A stretch of 64,000 nt of DNA from Crossiella cryophila (GTDB lineage Bacteria > Actinomycetota > Actinomycetes > Mycobacteriales > Pseudonocardiaceae): assembly GCF_014204915.1 (NCBI RefSeq), contig NZ_JACHMH010000001.1, positions 7,589,501 to 7,653,500 on the forward strand, read 5' to 3'. Made by a program: the position numbers and the translations under genes. The notes below the pieces were generated by a model. That model ran no database searches, had not been told where the DNA came from, and was given only the letters and a program-made list of their open reading frames with translations. This document shows, one piece after another, positions 41,225-49,789 of the stretch (positions are counted from its first letter, which is position 1; every line of letters starts with the position of its first letter).

Positions 41225-42379
41225 CTACGGGGCGGCGAGCACGTCCACAGCTCGTTTTCGCACCTCGGCCTCATCCACTTCCACACCCAGCCCCGGCCCG
41301 GTCGGCACCTGGGCGACGCCATCGCTGACCTGCACCGTTGTCTCGCCGGCGTAGACGGAGTCGATGAACTGCCTGCCGTTGAGGTCGACCGGGCCGGAGA
41401 TGCCGTGCGCGGCGAAGAGGTGCAGTGCGGCGGCCAGGCCCAGGTCGGAGTCGGTCAGGCCGGAGCCCATCAGCCGCACCCCGCTGTCCTGGGCGAGCTG
41501 GCACAGGCGGCGGGACAGGGTGAGGCCGCCGGTGCGCTGGACCTTGGCGATGGCCACGTCTACCGCGTCTAGACGGATGAAGGTGGCCAGGTCGGTGGGG
41601 TGACGCAGGCTCTCATCCAGCGCGATCGGCAGCGGACTGAGCACCCGCAACCGGCGCAGCCCGCCGATGTCGTTGGCGGGCAAGGGTTGTTCGAACTCGG
41701 TGACGCCCAGCCCATGCAGTTCACGGGCCAGCCGGAGCGCGCTGTCCACGGCGTAGGCCTGGTTGGCGTCCACCCACAGCGGCGCGTCCGGGGCGGCCGC
41801 ACGGGCGGCGGCGACCACGGCCAGATCGGTGCGCTCGGCGTGCAGACCGATCTTGACCTTGAACGCCCGGTAGCCCGCGGCCAGGCCCTCGGCCACCGAA
41901 TCGGCCACCTCGGCCGGGGTCTGGCCGGAGAGCACCCAGGCCAGCTGGACCTGCTCGATGCGGCGCTGACCCCACAGCACGCCCAGCGGCACACCCAGGG
42001 CGTGGCCGAGCAGGTCGTGCAGGGCGATGTCCACCGCGGCCTTGGCCAGTGGCGCGCCGATGGAGAAGCCGCGGTTGATCACTCGGTCGAACACCGCGGT
42101 CACCCCGTCCAGGTCCCAGGCCGGGCGGCCCAGGATGGCCGGGGCGAGGTAGCGGTCGATGGTGGTGACGATGGATTCGGCGGTCTCGTAGGTCCAGGCC
42201 GGGATCGGGGTGGCCTCGCCCCAGCCGCACATCCCGTCCGCGCTGACCTTGACCAGGATCCGGATGCTGGGCCGCCCGGCCACCGCCACCGCGCCACCGG
42301 CCACCCCGAAGTCGCGCAGGGTCGGCAGCGCCACCGCGAAGGTCTCGACCCGCTCGATCGTGAGGCCGGACAACGTCAT
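41225..42379 (-). CDS. Enolase-superfamily enzyme (mandelate racemase/muconate lactonizing type)
   Basis: A 384-residue member of the MLE/MR subgroup. The N-terminal capping domain (IERVETFAVALPTLRDFGVAGG) precedes the barrel with the KxK base motif (AFKVKIG), metal ligands LWVDANQAY, EFEQPLP and IALDESL, and the second-base region DVAIAKVQRTGGL. It abstracts an alpha-proton from a carboxylate; dipeptide epimerase, cycloisomerase and racemase activities are all possible. It is divergent from a NitT/TauT-type importer across a perfect palindrome, which suggests that it acts on the imported compound. Confidence 0.88.
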   Translation of the reverse strand: MTLSGLTIERVETFAVALPTLRDFGVAGGAVAVAGRPSIRILVKVSADGMCGWGEATPIPAWTYETAESIVTTIDRYLAPAILGRPAWDLDGVTAVFDRVINRGFSIGAPLAKAAVDIALHDLLGHALGVPLGVLWGQRRIEQVQLAWVLSGQTPAEVADSVAEGLAAGYRAFKVKIGLHAERTDLAVVAAARAAAPDAPLWVDANQAYAVDSALRLARELHGLGVTEFEQPLPANDIGGLRRLRVLSPLPIALDESLRHPTDLATFIRLDAVDVAIAKVQRTGGLTLSRRLCQLAQDSGVRLMGSGLTDSDLGLAAALHLFAAHGISGPVDLNGRQFIDSVYAGETTVQVSDGVAQVPTGPGLGVEVDEAEVRKRAVDVLAAP

Positions 42380-42442
42380 CGGGCTTCCTCTCCCTCTTGA
42401 CCGTGTTGGACGACGGCTCTAGCGTACTGACCCAACGCGATT

Positions 42443-42458
42443 CGGAAAGCGCTTTCCG
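42443..42458. promoter_or_regulatory. Perfect palindrome between the enolase-superfamily gene and the ABC operon
   Basis: CGGAAAGCGCTTTCCG is a perfect 16-bp palindrome, followed 23 bp later by a half-copy GGCGCTTTCC (42481-42490). The AAAGCGCTTT core is the LacI/GalR operator type. No LacI-family gene adjoins it; the nearest in the window is the cellulase regulator at 21.4 kb, whose site shares AAGCGCTT. Confidence 0.7.
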
Positions 42459-42509
42459 ACTGGACAGTGCTGAAGTGTACGGCGCTTTCCACCGGAGAAC
42501 GGGGATCCG

Positions 42510-43322
42510 ATGACCGAGCGCGAATCCACCGGCGCCAGCCGCGCCCGCCGATGGCTGGACCGCTCCTGGCGACCGGTCGCGCTGCTGGCCGCCGCCCTGC
42601 TGGCCTGGCAGCTGATCACCGCAACCGGGCTGGTCGCGCCCTACCTGGTGCCCTCCCCCGGCGCGACGCTGTCGGTCTTCGCCGCCAAGTGGTCCTACCT
42701 CGGCGAGCACACCTGGGTCACCAGCTACGAGACCCTGCTGGGCTTCCTGATCGCCGCGGTGCTGGGCGTGCTGGCCGCGGTGGTGATGGTCTACTCGCCG
42801 ACCGTGGAACGCACGCTCTACCCGATCCTGTTGTTCGCCCAGGTGATTCCCAAGATCGCGATCGCACCGCTGTTCGTGGTGTGGCTGGGTTTCGGCCTGG
42901 AGCCCAAGGTACTGGTGGCGGTGCTGATCGCGTTCTTCCCGGTGGTGATCCCCATGGTGACCGGGCTGAAGTCGGTCAGCGCGGAAATGCTGGAACTGGC
43001 CGCCACCATGGGCGGCGGAGCGGTCAAGACCTTCGTCAAGATCCGCTTCCCGGCCGCGCTGCCACAGTTGTTCGCCGGACTGAAGGTCGCGGTGACGCTG
43101 GCGGTGACCGGCGCGGTGGTCGGCGAGTTCGTCGGCGCCAACGAGGGCCTGGGCTACGTGATCCTGCAGGCCAACGGAAACCTCGACACGCCAATACTGT
43201 TCGCCGGCCTGATCCTGATGTCGATGATCGGCGTCGTGCTGTTCGTCCTGCTGGAGGCCGCCGAGGCACTGCTGCTGCCCTGGCACGTCAGCCGCCGCGC
43301 CACGACCGTGACCACCCTCTAG
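42510..43322 (+). CDS. ABC transporter permease, NitT/TauT family
   Basis: A 270-residue permease with six predicted helices. ELAATMGGGAVKTFVKIRFPAALPQLFAGLKVAVTLAVTGAVVGEFVGANEGLGYVI is the typical SsuC/TauC-like core, including the EAA loop. It is the first gene of a permease-lipoprotein-ATPase operon, with a 17-bp gap to the lipoprotein gene. The likely operator lies 52 bp upstream of its start. Confidence 0.9.
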   Translation: MTERESTGASRARRWLDRSWRPVALLAAALLAWQLITATGLVAPYLVPSPGATLSVFAAKWSYLGEHTWVTSYETLLGFLIAAVLGVLAAVVMVYSPTVERTLYPILLFAQVIPKIAIAPLFVVWLGFGLEPKVLVAVLIAFFPVVIPMVTGLKSVSAEMLELAATMGGGAVKTFVKIRFPAALPQLFAGLKVAVTLAVTGAVVGEFVGANEGLGYVILQANGNLDTPILFAGLILMSMIGVVLFVLLEAAEALLLPWHVSRRATTVTTL

Positions 43323-43339
43323 TCGAAAGGCCACCGCCC

Positions 43340-44338
43340 ATGAGGACCACCGGTCGACTCCTGCTCACCGCGTTGTTGTTAGTCACCGCCACCGCGTGCA
43401 CCGGTGGTGGCGCACCCGATCCGGGCAAGCAGATCACCCTGACGCTGAACTGGTACCCCTACGGCGAGCACGCGCCGTTCTACCACGGGCTCAAGCAGGG
43501 GATCTTCCGCAAACACGGGATCAACCTGAAAATCCAGGCGGGCCAAGGCTCCGGCAAGACCGTGCAGGCGGTCGGCGGCGGCCAGACCGAGTTCGGCTGG
43601 GCCGACACCGCCTCACTGCTCACCGCCGTCGACTCCGGCGTCCCGGTGAAAAGCCTTGGTGTGTACCTGCAGACCACCCCCGCCTCGGTGCAGTTCTTCG
43701 GGGACAAGGGTTTCAGCAAGCCGAGCGATCTCAAGGGCCGCACCGTCGCGCTGACCGCGGGCGACGCGCTGTCCAAGACCTTCGGCGCCTTCCTCAAGCA
43801 GAACGGCATGACCGAGACGGATGTGCGGATCCAGAACATCGACCCCGCCGGCAAGATCGCCGCGGTGATCGCCGACCGGGCCGACTCACTGGTCGGCAAC
43901 GCCAACGACCAGGGCCCCACCATCCAGGACAAGGCGAAGAAACCCGTGTCCTACCTACGTTTCGCCGATTTCGGCCTGAACTACTACAGCGACGGCCTGC
44001 TCACCTCCACCGCCCTGCTGGACAAGGACCCGGACCTGGCCAAGCGCATGGTCGCGGCCACCACCGAGGCATGGGCGGAGGCGGAGAAGAACCCGGCCGC
44101 CGCGGTCGAGTCCATGCAAGGCGCGGCCGAACAACTCCCGCCACCCGCCGTGGTCCTCGACCAGTTCACCACCACCCGCGCCCTGCTACGCACCAAGTCC
44201 ACCCGCGACCTGGCGCCCGGGGTGAACACCGAGGCGGATTGGAAGGCCACCATCGAGGTGTTCGTCCGCACCGGAGTCCTGGCCGCGGCGAAGGACCCGT
44301 CGACCTACTGGGCGCACACCGTGGCGGGCAAGGGATGA
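43340..44338 (+). CDS. ABC transporter substrate-binding lipoprotein, NMT1/THI5-like
   Basis: A 332-residue lipoprotein. The signal peptide LLLTALLLVTATAC ends in a lipobox Cys. The binding fold starts ITLTLNWYPYGEHAPFYHGLKQGIFRKHGINLKI, the classic opening of NMT1/THI5-like pyrimidine-precursor, nitrate or sulfonate binding proteins. The LNWYPxxxHAPFY form resembles thiamine-precursor (hydroxymethylpyrimidine or formylaminopyrimidine) binders. The ligand is not proven, and the facing enolase-superfamily gene would be unusual for thiamine salvage. Confidence 0.88.
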   Translation: MRTTGRLLLTALLLVTATACTGGGAPDPGKQITLTLNWYPYGEHAPFYHGLKQGIFRKHGINLKIQAGQGSGKTVQAVGGGQTEFGWADTASLLTAVDSGVPVKSLGVYLQTTPASVQFFGDKGFSKPSDLKGRTVALTAGDALSKTFGAFLKQNGMTETDVRIQNIDPAGKIAAVIADRADSLVGNANDQGPTIQDKAKKPVSYLRFADFGLNYYSDGLLTSTALLDKDPDLAKRMVAATTEAWAEAEKNPAAAVESMQGAAEQLPPPAVVLDQFTTTRALLRTKSTRDLAPGVNTEADWKATIEVFVRTGVLAAAKDPSTYWAHTVAGKG

Positions 44339-45132
44339 GCCGGGTGATCACCACCCGCACCAGCCACGCCGTGCAGCTGGACGCGGTCAGCGTCCGATTC
44401 CGCGCCCGCAAACTCGCGGTGACCGCGGTCGAGGAGGTGTCCCTTGACGTCGAACCGGGCGAGTTCGTCAGCATCGTCGGCCCCTCCGGCTGCGGCAAGT
44501 CCACCCTGCTGAAACTGGTGGCGGGCCTGCTTTCCCCGTCCACCGGCACGGTCCGCCTACTCGGCGAACAGGTCCGAGGCCCCAGACACGACATCGGCTA
44601 CGTCTTCCAACGAGCCGCCCTGCTGGACTGGCGCTCGGCCAGACGCAACATCCTGCTCCAGGCGGAAATGCGCGGCATGCCAACGGCCGAGGCCCGGCAA
44701 CGCGCGGATGAGCTGATCGAGCTGACCGGCCTGAGCGGCTTCGCCGATGCTCTGCCACACGAGCTGTCCGGCGGGATGCAACAACGGGTGGCACTGTGCC
44801 GGGCGTTGTTGCACCGGCCACGGGTGCTGCTGATGGACGAGCCCTTCGGCGCACTGGACGCCCTGACCCGGGAACAGATGAACGTGGAACTGCACCGGAT
44901 CTGGCGGGAGACCGGCACGACGGTGTTGCTGGTGACGCACTCGATCGCGGAGTCGGCTTACCTGGCGAACCGGGTGGTGGTGTTGACGGCGCGGCCGGGG
45001 CGGGTTGCGGAGATCATTCCGGTGGGGTTGCCGGAGCGGCGGGGGTATGCGGAGACGATGGGGTTGCCTGGGTTCGCGGCGGTGACGGGGCGGATCCGGG
45101 AGTTGCTGGGGGCGGCTACGGCGGCGGAGTGA
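44335..45132 (+). CDS. ABC transporter ATPase, NitT/TauT family
   Basis: A 265-residue ATPase. Walker A GPSGCGKST, Q-loop VFQRAALLDW, signature LSGGMQQRV, Walker B VLLMDEPFGALD and H-loop LVTHSIAE are all intact. ATG overlaps the lipoprotein gene stop (ATGA). It powers import through the adjacent permease. Its stop is followed after 10 bp by the first 44-bp repeat array. Confidence 0.92.
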   Translation: MSRVITTRTSHAVQLDAVSVRFRARKLAVTAVEEVSLDVEPGEFVSIVGPSGCGKSTLLKLVAGLLSPSTGTVRLLGEQVRGPRHDIGYVFQRAALLDWRSARRNILLQAEMRGMPTAEARQRADELIELTGLSGFADALPHELSGGMQQRVALCRALLHRPRVLLMDEPFGALDALTREQMNVELHRIWRETGTTVLLVTHSIAESAYLANRVVVLTARPGRVAEIIPVGLPERRGYAETMGLPGFAAVTGRIRELLGAATAAE

Positions 45133-45142
45133 GTTCCGCGGG

Positions 45143-45535
45143 CCTACCGAATGGTTGGTCGGCTTGCGGGATGACGGGTTCGCACGCCAACCGAATGGCC
45201 GGTCGGCCTGCAAAACAACGACTGCGTACACCAAGCGAACGGTCAGTCGGCACGCATGTCGGCGGGACCGCACTTCTACCGAACGGTCGGTCGGCCTGCG
45301 GAACAGCGATTGCGCACACCAACCGAACGGCCGGTCGGCACGCGTGTTGGCGGATCGGCACTTCGTCCGAACGGTCGGTCGGCCTGTGCGGTGGCGGGTC
45401 CGCGCGCCAACCAAACGGTCAGTCGCCTTACGCAATGCGGACCATCCGCCTACCGAATGGTCGGTCGCCTTACCCGACGGCAAGTTCGCACGCCTACCGA
45501 ACGGTCGGTCGGCCTGCGGGACAAGGACTCAGCTT
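45143..45535. repeat. Array A: nine diverged 44-bp tandem repeats
   Basis: Units start at 45143, 45187, 45231, 45275, 45319, 45363, 45407, 45449 and 45493, a spacing of 44 bp with one 42-bp unit. Each has a conserved head close to CCTACCGAACGGTCGGTCGG and a variable 23-24-nt tail often ending CGCACG or CGCACA. The head contains ACCG-AA-CGGT, a small inverted repeat. The period is not a multiple of three and no ribosome-binding site is evident, so I treat it as non-coding. It fills the gap between the ABC ATPase gene and the convergent RibD-like gene. Confidence 0.9.
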
Positions 45536-45685
45536 TGCGTTCGACCTCGTTTCGAGTCCCCGTCTGGCCATGACTTCACACCAACCGAGAAACGGTCTCC
45601 GGCCCGCACCACCGCAACCGCAGTCGCAGGTCCGATCTTGTGTCACCGTCGGCAGCGAGCCTCTTCGCGTACCCGCTCAGACCGG

Positions 45686-46267
45686 TCAACGGCGCACCTG
45701 ATAGCGCAGGTGAAGCACCCGGTTGCCCTGAATCACCACGTCAGGTTCCGCCAACAGGTGCTGCGCGGCGACCGACCCGAAGAAGCGCTTGCCGGACCCG
45801 AACACCACGGGCACGACGTCCATGCGCACCTCGTCGACCAGACCCGCGGCAAGCACCTGACCACCGACCTCACCGGCGGCGACCTCGACAATCCGGTCGC
45901 CCGCAAGCTCCTGCGCCTTGGCCACGGCCGCCTCGATGCCGTCGACGAAGTGGAACGGCGCCTCGGGGTCCCAGCCCTCGGGCGCAGGCCGGTGTGTCAC
46001 GACGACCACGTGGTCGATCCCGCTCGGCGGCTTCCCATCCCAGCCGTCCGTGATGTCGAAGACGTGGCGGCCGGCGATCGTCACCCCGATCTGGCCCCAG
46101 TACGCCCGGGTGTGGTCGTAGGAGGCCTGCGACACCTTCAGCACGCCGCTGTCGTCCAACGGGACGTCACCGCTGGTCAACCAGTCGAACAGCGGTCCGG
46201 GCTGGTCATTCTCGTCCGCGATGAAACCGTCCACCGACACCGAGGCGTACATGACCACCTTGTCCAC
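45686..46267 (-). CDS. RibD C-terminal / dihydrofolate reductase-like protein
   Basis: A 193-residue reductase-fold protein. The opening KVVMYASVSVDGFIADENDQPGPLFDWL and the block VEVAAGEVGGQVLAAGLVDEVRMDVVPVVFGSGKRFFG are typical of the YwjB/RibD_C group. These bind NADPH, but their physiological substrates are mostly unknown. GTG at 46267 with GAGGAG upstream is used; an ATG five codons on is an alternative. It lies 65 bp downstream of the AraC-type gene and may be co-transcribed with it. Confidence 0.85.
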   Translation of the reverse strand: MDKVVMYASVSVDGFIADENDQPGPLFDWLTSGDVPLDDSGVLKVSQASYDHTRAYWGQIGVTIAGRHVFDITDGWDGKPPSGIDHVVVVTHRPAPEGWDPEAPFHFVDGIEAAVAKAQELAGDRIVEVAAGEVGGQVLAAGLVDEVRMDVVPVVFGSGKRFFGSVAAQHLLAEPDVVIQGNRVLHLRYQVRR

Positions 46268-46332
46268 GGGACTCTCCTCTGCTTTGGGGTGCCCCAAATT
46301 AGCGTGTCGTGAGCTGTCGCTCTTGTAAGAAA

Positions 46333-47217
46333 TCAATCGGCGGGCAGCGGCCAGCCATCCAGCGTGTGGCCTGGATGTTCGCGCAGGAACCGCCGCCGGA
46401 CTTCGAGGTACCGGGTCGGCGTGAGCCCGGTGAACTCCCGGAACTCGTGGCCGAAGTGGGCCTGGTCGAAGTAGCCCGCGCCACTGGCAAGCTCGCCCCA
46501 GTCGACCGGTCCGGCGGGGTTGATCGCGAACACGGTGGCGGTGAAGCGGTAGGCGCGGGCCAGCCGCTTCGGCGTGACGCCGATCAGCTCCTTGAACCGC
46601 TGTGCCAGATGAGTGCTGCTGACACCGGCCGCCACACTCAGGTCGCCGATCGCCACCGCCCCGCTGGTCGCCGCGATGACGTTGCTCGTATGGCGGACCA
46701 GTCCCAGGCCAGTGGTCCCGCACAGCCGTCGCATCAGCTCCTCCTCGAGCAGCGTCAGCATCTCGTGCGGTCCGGGCGCCGTGGCCAGCCGGTCCCGCAA
46801 CTCGGCAACGGCAGGCCGGCCCCACACCTGCTCTACCGTCACCGGCCGGTCACACAGCTCGGCCGCGGGCATCGGCAGGAACGGCGCCAGCCCCCACGGC
46901 TTGAAGTGCACGCCGACGGACCGGGTCCGGAGTGGGTAGCCGAACTCCACCACGCGGGTGGGCACGGTGACCACGCAGCCGTCGGCGTACTCGGCCGTCT
47001 CGATGTCGGCACCGGCACGGATGCGGAACGGCGCCCCGAGATTGACGATGAGCAGTGCCGATGGCGACGGCGGCAGCGTCAGCCGGGCGTAGGGCGAGGC
47101 ACCCTCCAGGTAGTAGAGGTCGTCGATCAGCCCGTCCAGCGGCGGTCGCGGCACTCTGGACACGTACTCCACCCGCACAGCATCGCCGACGCCCCGCCGC
47201 ATCGCGCGCGGGGACAC
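46333..47217 (-). CDS. AraC-family regulator
   Basis: A 294-residue regulator. The N-terminal cupin-like domain (YVSRVPRPPLDGLIDDLYYLEG..PSALLIVNLGAPFRIR) is of the DUF6597 kind. The C-terminal double HTH reads VAIGDLSVAAGVSSTHLAQRFKELIGVTPKRLARAYRF and WGELASGAGYFDQAHFGHEFREFTGLTPTRYLEVRR. It probably controls the RibD-like gene that follows it on the same strand. The two genes are bracketed by the 44-bp repeat arrays. Confidence 0.88.
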   Translation of the reverse strand: MSPRAMRRGVGDAVRVEYVSRVPRPPLDGLIDDLYYLEGASPYARLTLPPSPSALLIVNLGAPFRIRAGADIETAEYADGCVVTVPTRVVEFGYPLRTRSVGVHFKPWGLAPFLPMPAAELCDRPVTVEQVWGRPAVAELRDRLATAPGPHEMLTLLEEELMRRLCGTTGLGLVRHTSNVIAATSGAVAIGDLSVAAGVSSTHLAQRFKELIGVTPKRLARAYRFTATVFAINPAGPVDWGELASGAGYFDQAHFGHEFREFTGLTPTRYLEVRRRFLREHPGHTLDGWPLPAD

Positions 47218-47237
47218 GGCGCCCGAGCCTCGGCGCG

Positions 47238-47878
47238 GACCTGGTGCTCGCTACGACGTGGTGCAATGTGGCCGGATCGATTTCGCCCGGCTGCGGACTG
47301 CACTCGCGGGTTTGTCGCTGCCCCGCGCCGCTGATGGCCGGTTTACCCTCGCCGTCGAGGTGTCACCGTGGCTGCGGCCAGGCGGCGTTTCCTGCCCGGC
47401 TCGCTCGTGCTGCCACACCTGTGATCGGGGCAAGGATGAGCACCTGCTGGCCTTACTCGATCGTGGCCGCGCCGGAAACCGGCCGCACCTCGTGGACCAC
47501 ACTGCCCGATGCCATCCGGCTCCAGCCCTGTGCGGCAGGCGTCGACCGCTGCCGGCACGCGTTCCTGCGCCGATTCGACATCCAGCACAAACAATCCTCG
47601 GATGGACCGCGCCCAAGCCACGCGATCCCGAAGCTGCCGACCACTGGCTCCCACACACAACTCCGGCTGGCCCGGTCCTTGGCCGTGGACCTGCGTCGCC
47701 CGGGGGAGAAACCGTTGCCACTCAATAGACTCGCCCCGCCAGGGTCCGCCGTGGGTTCCGGAACATCCGGGTCGCAACCCATCACCAGCCCGTGCACCGA
47801 AACCATCGCGGCCAGACCCTGGACGGCCCGCCAGCTCGAAAACCCGGCATCCCGTCGCTCGCCACGACGTCGGCGAGT
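47238..47878 (+). pseudogene. Decayed DDE transposase remnant
   Basis: Fragments of a common actinobacterial transposase can be pieced together across frames: QCGRIDFARLRTALAGLSLP and LAVEVSPWLRPG in one frame, then CWPYSIVAAPETGRTSWTTL in another, then TILGWTAPKPRDPEAADHW, SHTQLRLARSLAVDLRRP and APKPSRPDPGRPASS with further shifts. The N-terminus and the central catalytic region are missing. At least three frameshifts and a deletion are needed, so it is dead. It ends about 90 bp before repeat array B. Recognition is from memory of the family; terminal inverted repeats were not found. Confidence 0.75.
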
Positions 47879-47967
47879 CCTCGCCACAGGCGAGCCATGC
47901 ATCCGACCCACCCATCTCAAGAAGGCGCCAAGCCCCGCCGAACCGGTTAACCGCCAAGCTCTGCGCA

Positions 47968-48480
47968 CCTACCGAATGGTCGGTCGGCACGCGTGATGGC
48001 ACGTCAGCACATCTACCGAACGGTCGGTTGGCTGGTGCGAGTGCGGGTCTGCGCGCCTATCGAGTGGTCAGTCGCCTTGCCGGAGGGTGCCTCCCCACGC
48101 CTACCGAGCGGTCGATCAGCTTGTGCAGGCGCGAGTCAACGCACCTACCGAACGGTCAGTCGCCTTACAGGCAGGATGTCCACACGCCTACCGAACGGTC
48201 GGTCGCCTTGCCCGATGGCATGGCCGCACACCTCCCGAACAGTCGGTCGTCTCACACGCAGCATGGCCGCACGCCTGCCGAACAGTCGGTCGCCTTATGC
48301 GATGGCAAGTTCGCACGCCTACCAAACGGCCGGTCGGCCTCCGGAGCTGCAAGTTCGCGTGCCTACCGAATGGTCGGTCGGCTTGCCGAGCAGGGAACCT
48401 GCGTGCCTACCGAATGGTCGGTCGGCACGCGTGATGAGACGTTCGCACATCTACCGAACGGTCGGTCGGGCGACTGGCGG
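47968..48480. repeat. Array B: twelve diverged 44-bp tandem repeats
   Basis: Units start at 47968, 48012, 48056, 48100, 48144, 48187, 48231, 48274, 48318, 48362, 48406 and 48450, with 43-44-bp spacing. The head matches array A (CCTACCGAAYGGTCGGTCGG). Tails fall into a few recurring types shared between arrays, such as CACGCGTGATG (units 1 and 11) and GATGGCAAGTTCGCACG (unit 8, nearly the same in array A unit 8). Shared tails argue against CRISPR spacers. All three forward frames stay mostly open because of composition, but nothing suggests translation. Confidence 0.9.
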
Positions 48481-48710
48481 CGCGGTCCGGTGCTGAGGCG
48501 CGCTGGCCAGGCATTCCCGCGCGGGCCTGCTCACGCGGCAGCGGGTCTCCCCCGCCTCCTTCCCATCTCGGCTGAGTTTCGCTCTTTGCTCTTCGCCCTC
48601 GACGATTCATTTCGATTGACACTGAAATAATCGTGCCGCCAGAGAAAATAAGCCAGCCGACGGCGCAACTGGCCACGCCGGGCGGCCTGGCTCGGCCGGG
48701 TGGGTCGGGC
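48481..48710. other. Intergenic region after repeat array B
   Basis: 230 bp between the last repeat unit and the lipoprotein stop codon. It includes an unusually AT-rich patch (about 48.58-48.65 kb). I see no gene, and no clear terminator for the lipoprotein gene. Confidence 0.4.
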
Positions 48711-49625
48711 TTAGAAGGCCGGGATCTTGGTGATCGGTGAGTTGCCGTCGCCTGCGGGGGTCAGCGTGATCTGCCAGCTCCGGTTGCCCTGGAAGCCCTG
48801 CAGGAACTTGGCGAAGCCACAGTCCCTGGTGAAGCCCCGCCGACCGGCGTCCCAGTCCACGCCGGTCTTGTAGTAGACGCCGTAGGTCCCGCTGGGCAGT
48901 CCGTTCAGTGTGGCGCTGGCGCCGGCCCGCACGTAGATGGTGGCTCGTGGGTCGGTTGGTTCGCCGACCACGGCGGAGACCGCCACGTCCTGCTTGCCGT
49001 TGTTGGTCACCGCCAGGGTTCCGCCGCCCTTGGCTCCGGTGCGGTGTACCACCTCGCCGTTGCCTGCTCGGCGGTTGGGCGCGGCGGCGGGTTCGGGTGG
49101 CAGGGGGAGGCCAGAGAACTTCAGGCCTGCCTTGGTGAGGTCGGCTGGGAACTCGCGCTGGTTGTCGCGGCGGAGTTCGATGATCGTGCTGACCTTGGAG
49201 TTGCGCACGAACAGGTCCTCGGCGACGAGGGTGCCGCACTCCGTGGGGCGGTCGCTGATCTGCAGGGGCACGGTCAGCGCGCTCAGGCCCAGGAAGTACA
49301 TGTCGAAGCGTTTGTGCAGGTTGCGGATGCCTGGGGGTGGGGTCAGGTCGCGGAACTTGATGTTCTGCTTCATCAGGGTGTCGCCCAGGGCGGCGCGGGC
49401 GATGTTCAGTTCCGCCAATGTGTTCACCGCGACGACTCGCTCGGCCAGTGGGCGGACCACGTCCACCAGCTCATTGAGCGCGGCCTGGTACTGCTCCATG
49501 GTCAGCGCGACCGGTGCGGCGCTGGTGGTGGTGCTGGTTGGCGCCGGTGTGCTCTGGCCGCCGCACGCACCCACGGTCAACAGCGTGACGGCCAGCATGG
49601 CCGACACGGCCTTCGAGTTCCCCAT
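48711..49625 (-). CDS. Lipoprotein of unknown function
   Basis: A 304-residue lipoprotein: signal segment SAMLAVTLLTVGAC with lipobox Cys, then a Ser/Thr/Pro-rich linker (STPAPTSTTTSAAP). The first half of the mature part looks helical (MEQYQAALNELVDVVRPLAERV). The C-terminal part is beta-rich with a GTYGVYYKTGVDWD segment. No family is recognised. It is divergent from the two-component system, so it could be a target of the response regulator, which is inference. Confidence 0.75.
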   Translation of the reverse strand: MGNSKAVSAMLAVTLLTVGACGGQSTPAPTSTTTSAAPVALTMEQYQAALNELVDVVRPLAERVVAVNTLAELNIARAALGDTLMKQNIKFRDLTPPPGIRNLHKRFDMYFLGLSALTVPLQISDRPTECGTLVAEDLFVRNSKVSTIIELRRDNQREFPADLTKAGLKFSGLPLPPEPAAAPNRRAGNGEVVHRTGAKGGGTLAVTNNGKQDVAVSAVVGEPTDPRATIYVRAGASATLNGLPSGTYGVYYKTGVDWDAGRRGFTRDCGFAKFLQGFQGNRSWQITLTPAGDGNSPITKIPAF

Positions 49626-49789
49626 GACCCGTCCCCCAGATCGTGTCCTGCTGCGGCGCAGGCTAGCAGCGGGTGGCCCGCGCCGCTTGGCCAGGTTGGT
49701 TCGGGCATTGTGGACGGTGGTGTGTCGTAGTTGTGTCGCAGCCGGCTGTCGGGCGTGCCCCGGTCCGGTGATCGCCGCATACTGGCCGG

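Noticed and set aside
45143-48480. CRISPR-like look of the 44-bp repeats (20-bp conserved head, 24-bp variable tail)
   Set aside because: Tails are not unique spacers: several recur within and between arrays and share ending motifs. The conserved heads vary between units, and no cas-like gene is nearby.
47993-48496. Long open frames across array B read as a repetitive protein
   Set aside because: The 44-bp unit shifts frame each copy, all three forward frames are similarly open because of base composition, and no ribosome-binding site or signal supports translation.
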